Assembly (NCBI RefSeq): GCF_045788535.1
Contig: NZ_CP074074.1
Coordinates: 992,001 to 1,056,000 of the forward strand
Direction of reading: 5' to 3'
Source of the DNA: Allotamlana fucoidanivorans
Lineage (GTDB): Bacteria; Bacteroidota; Bacteroidia; Flavobacteriales; Flavobacteriaceae
DNA length: 64,000 nt
Within the stretch, counting starts at the first letter, position 1. Every line of letters starts with the position of its first letter. The translations under genes were made by a program, and so were the position numbers. The notes under the pieces were generated by a model, which was not told the DNA's origin, did no database searches, and saw only the letters and a list, made by a program, of their open reading frames with translations. This document shows positions 61,784-64,000 of the stretch, piece after piece.

Positions 61784-63802
61784 ATGAAAAAGACTATAAT
61801 CTACTTTTCCATAATATTATTGACTTTTTCATCTTGCCAAAAAGATGAAAATTTACCCCCAAACAATAACAATGTTTACATAACAACCTTAGATTATAAA
61901 TTACTTGATGGAGGAGGCGTTAGTTTAACGGGAAAAATTGGTAATGTAGAATTACCCATTGATTATGGATTTATAATTTCTACAATTGAAAATGACACAT
62001 ACAATAGTAATTCTCAAGCAAAATTTCTAACAGGTATACACAATGGTGATTTCACACTTGACTTCAAAAGTAATTTAAGAGAAGGCATAACATATTATTA
62101 CAATACCATTACTTTTAAAAATGGGGAATATGTCTATGGAAATGAAAAATCATTTATTTCGAATGGAAGCGCCAATCCGCAAATTGAATCAGTAGAACCA
62201 AACAAAGCTCATTTGGGAGATACCATTACCATTAATGGGAAGAATTTCTCAAAATCGCCTCAGGTTTTTTTTAATACATGGTCATCTGAAGCATTAATTG
62301 GAAATGATACTTTAATAAAATGTATAGTAATTAACAAGCCTGAACACAATGTAGAAAAGCTACCTTTTGTAGAACTGAAAGTAAGAAGTTTTACTAGTAA
62401 TGAAACAATCTACGATGAATTTGCACTGCACACTCCAGTAGTTGATTCAATAAGACCTTATGAGGCCTTTCCTGGAGACACAATAACTATTTATGGAAAT
62501 CATTTTAATAGAAAGAGTCATGGTAATCGATTAATCATATCTCAAAATACAGGAACTTCTGCTTACCCTGAAGTTATAAAGGCTAGTCAAAAGGAACTTC
62601 AGTTTGTTATAAGAAGAATAAGTACATATGAACCTTCAATAACTATTGAAAGCCAATCTCAAACTATTATAGCAAAGAAAAAGTTCAAGCACATATTGCC
62701 TACTATATCAAGTATTTCAAAAAACACAGTAAAATATGGTGAAAAATTAGTTGTTTATGGATCAAATTTTCCCAACAAAAATAGCTATACAAACGATACT
62801 TTGAGATATAAATTAGGCTCAAAACAGATGTCTTTTTTCGAAAATTATAGAGATAGTTTAGTAATTGACATGAATAGCTCATTCGATTATGAGGGTTTTA
62901 TTATAAATGGTCTATCAATTAATTTCTTTGGAAATGATATTAAATTAGATGAAAAAATCACACTAGATGAAAATTATGTGCGTGCTTCATTTAACACTGA
63001 CAATATCATCGGATATGGAACTATTAACGAAGACTTATACGCAGTTGCTTATCCTTATTCCTTTAATGATAAGTATTTAATTAAATTTAATAAGGAGGTA
63101 AACAATTTTGAGAAATTATACCCTAACGATTACTTATCGAAAGCTCCAAAAGGTTTTAATTTCTCATTTCATGGTACAAAATTTTATTCATTCAATAATA
63201 ATACTGGAACACTAAAGTTTTACAGTTATGATATTTTTACTAATCAGGAGAATGAACTTGAACCTTTTCCTGGAGAACAAAGGTTTAATCCCTTTATGGC
63301 TGTTGTTGGTGATTATATTTATTATGGTCTTGGAGATACTACTATTGATGGAATTAATGATATTTGGAGATACTCAATAAACACTAACCAATGGGAGTTT
63401 GTTTTAAATCTTCCTGAAATTGAAACTTTTGATAAAGCAAAGGTAAGGCCTTTAAGTTTTTCAATTGACTCTAAGCTTTATATAGGAGGTGGACAAAACG
63501 ATTTCAAACCACAATTATTAGACTTTTGGGAAATTGATACAAACACAAATTTAGCTGCAAAAAAAGCTGATTTACCTATCACTATCTCTCAAAGGATTGA
63601 AGGAATCAATATTGATGGTAAAGGGCATTTTGATTATGGAGGATCAACATATATATATGATCCGTCTACAAATAGCTGGTCTATAAAACCTACTGGTATA
63701 AACTTTAACGGATTCAATAAGCATTTCCTTGAAACCGAAAATTTTGTTTTTAGTAAAGAAGGTAATTATATTATAAAAATTAAAAAATCGCATTTTAATT
63801 AA
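61784..63802 (+). CDS. IPT/TIG and Kelch-like domain lipoprotein
   Basis: A 672-residue surface or periplasmic lipoprotein; the lipobox is FSSC in MKKTIIYFSIILLTFSSCQK. After an N-terminal beta domain come about three IPT/TIG immunoglobulin-like domains (GDTITINGKNFSKSPQVFF, GDTITIYGNHFNRKS, GEKLVVYGSNFPN). The C-terminal third looks like a Kelch-type propeller (DLYAVAYPYSFNDKYLI, IWRYSINTNQWEF, LYIGGGQNDF). Such proteins in Bacteroidota often bind glycans or partner surface proteins. A second, related lipoprotein starts 2 nt after its stop. Confidence 0.85.
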   Translation: MKKTIIYFSIILLTFSSCQKDENLPPNNNNVYITTLDYKLLDGGGVSLTGKIGNVELPIDYGFIISTIENDTYNSNSQAKFLTGIHNGDFTLDFKSNLREGITYYYNTITFKNGEYVYGNEKSFISNGSANPQIESVEPNKAHLGDTITINGKNFSKSPQVFFNTWSSEALIGNDTLIKCIVINKPEHNVEKLPFVELKVRSFTSNETIYDEFALHTPVVDSIRPYEAFPGDTITIYGNHFNRKSHGNRLIISQNTGTSAYPEVIKASQKELQFVIRRISTYEPSITIESQSQTIIAKKKFKHILPTISSISKNTVKYGEKLVVYGSNFPNKNSYTNDTLRYKLGSKQMSFFENYRDSLVIDMNSSFDYEGFIINGLSINFFGNDIKLDEKITLDENYVRASFNTDNIIGYGTINEDLYAVAYPYSFNDKYLIKFNKEVNNFEKLYPNDYLSKAPKGFNFSFHGTKFYSFNNNTGTLKFYSYDIFTNQENELEPFPGEQRFNPFMAVVGDYIYYGLGDTTIDGINDIWRYSINTNQWEFVLNLPEIETFDKAKVRPLSFSIDSKLYIGGGQNDFKPQLLDFWEIDTNTNLAAKKADLPITISQRIEGINIDGKGHFDYGGSTYIYDPSTNSWSIKPTGINFNGFNKHFLETENFVFSKEGNYIIKIKKSHFN

Positions 63803-63804
63803 TA

Positions 63805-64000
63805 ATGAAAACATATCTAATCAAATACAACATTTATTTATTTTTGATTATTATCTTGAGTTGTGACAGCTCTTCTACAGAAAACATTTTCCCTTCTGTA
63901 GTCGTTACAAATAGCGAATCTCTTTCTCAAGGAGGTGTTACGTTAACAGCCGATTTTCAAAATTTTTCTGAGGGGGATATCTTGGGCTTTTATGTCGACT
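63805..64000 (+). CDS. Lipoprotein, partial, paralogue of the preceding gene
   Basis: ATG at 63805 opens a frame that runs off the right edge after 65 codons. The N-terminus has a basic start, a hydrophobic helix (IYLFLIIILSC) and a cysteine at LSCDSSS, a lipobox. SLSQGGVTLTADFQNF and ILGFYVD resemble GGGVSLTGKIGN and YGFIIS of the preceding protein, so the two are tandem paralogues. Only the first domain is visible. Confidence 0.75.
   Translation, partial: MKTYLIKYNIYLFLIIILSCDSSSTENIFPSVVVTNSESLSQGGVTLTADFQNFSEGDILGFYVD

Overview
The window is AT-rich chromosomal DNA from a member of the Bacteroidota, almost certainly family Flavobacteriaceae. Signs in the sequence: promoters with the Bacteroidota -7 box TAnnTTTG (often with an upstream TTG), almost no purine-rich ribosome binding sites, an OmpA protein with thrombospondin type 3 repeats, an AddAB-like helicase/nuclease pair split by kbl and ompA, a PID-CTERM-like small protein, a 1402-residue type II-C Cas9 and a 46-bp CRISPR repeat. 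The species cannot be named from this sequence alone.

Layout. 1-6.8 kb: fabF (cut by the window edge) and acpP, then purN, a viroplasmin-type RNase H, a PfkB sugar kinase, purF and a convergent superoxide dismutase; two near-identical 70-75 nt terminator-ended elements lie between purF and sod. 6.9-16.5 kb: AddA-like helicase-nuclease, kbl, OmpA, AddB-like nuclease, alpha/beta hydrolase. 16.5-19.5 kb: exported GH2 beta-galactosidase. 19.8-26.3 kb: a complete type II-C CRISPR-Cas locus (10 identical repeats, 9 spacers, cas2, cas1, cas9, and a divergent tracrRNA upstream of cas9), followed by tRNA-Ala(GGC). 26.7-34 kb: less conserved genes, namely a broken DUF3995 gene, a lipoprotein, a YdeI-like protein with a CDGSH motif, transporters (SSS, TSUP, MATE), a universal stress protein and two microproteins. 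34-49.4 kb: housekeeping genes (2OG-Fe oxygenase, queD, lpxH, MFS, recJ, OsmC/CMD pair, UDG-like, rsmI, tdk, alr, mscL, asd, prolyl oligopeptidase, ABC ATPase). 49.6-51.4 kb: a TetR-SDR-DoxX cassette with two palindromic operator candidates. 51.5-59.7 kb: a GreA-C-like protein, mtgA, an FAD oxidoreductase, then the fatty-acid/ribosome cluster accC, accB, fabH, rpmF, DUF177, pdxA, and divergent ribE. 59.7-64 kb: PID-CTERM-like protein, a Fic protein with an elaborate inverted-repeat promoter, a tRNA 3'-end remnant next to a terminator (possible attachment-site scar), and two tandem lipoprotein genes, the second cut by the window edge.

How the genes work together. fabF/acpP and fabH/accB/accC cover initiation and elongation of type II fatty acid synthesis; purN and purF are two steps of purine synthesis; the AddAB-like pair and recJ serve recombination repair. 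The CRISPR locus looks intact: Cas9 keeps its RuvC and HNH residues, the tracrRNA has an 18-nt perfect anti-repeat placed just after a promoter box, and each repeat itself contains a promoter-like TTG-N19-TAAATTTA.

The least explained features are the duplicated structured element at 5835-6127, the Fic operator array at 61206-61279, the tRNA remnant near 61.47 kb, and two dispersed intergenic palindromic repeats. All family calls are by eye, from motifs and remembered family features; no database search was run.
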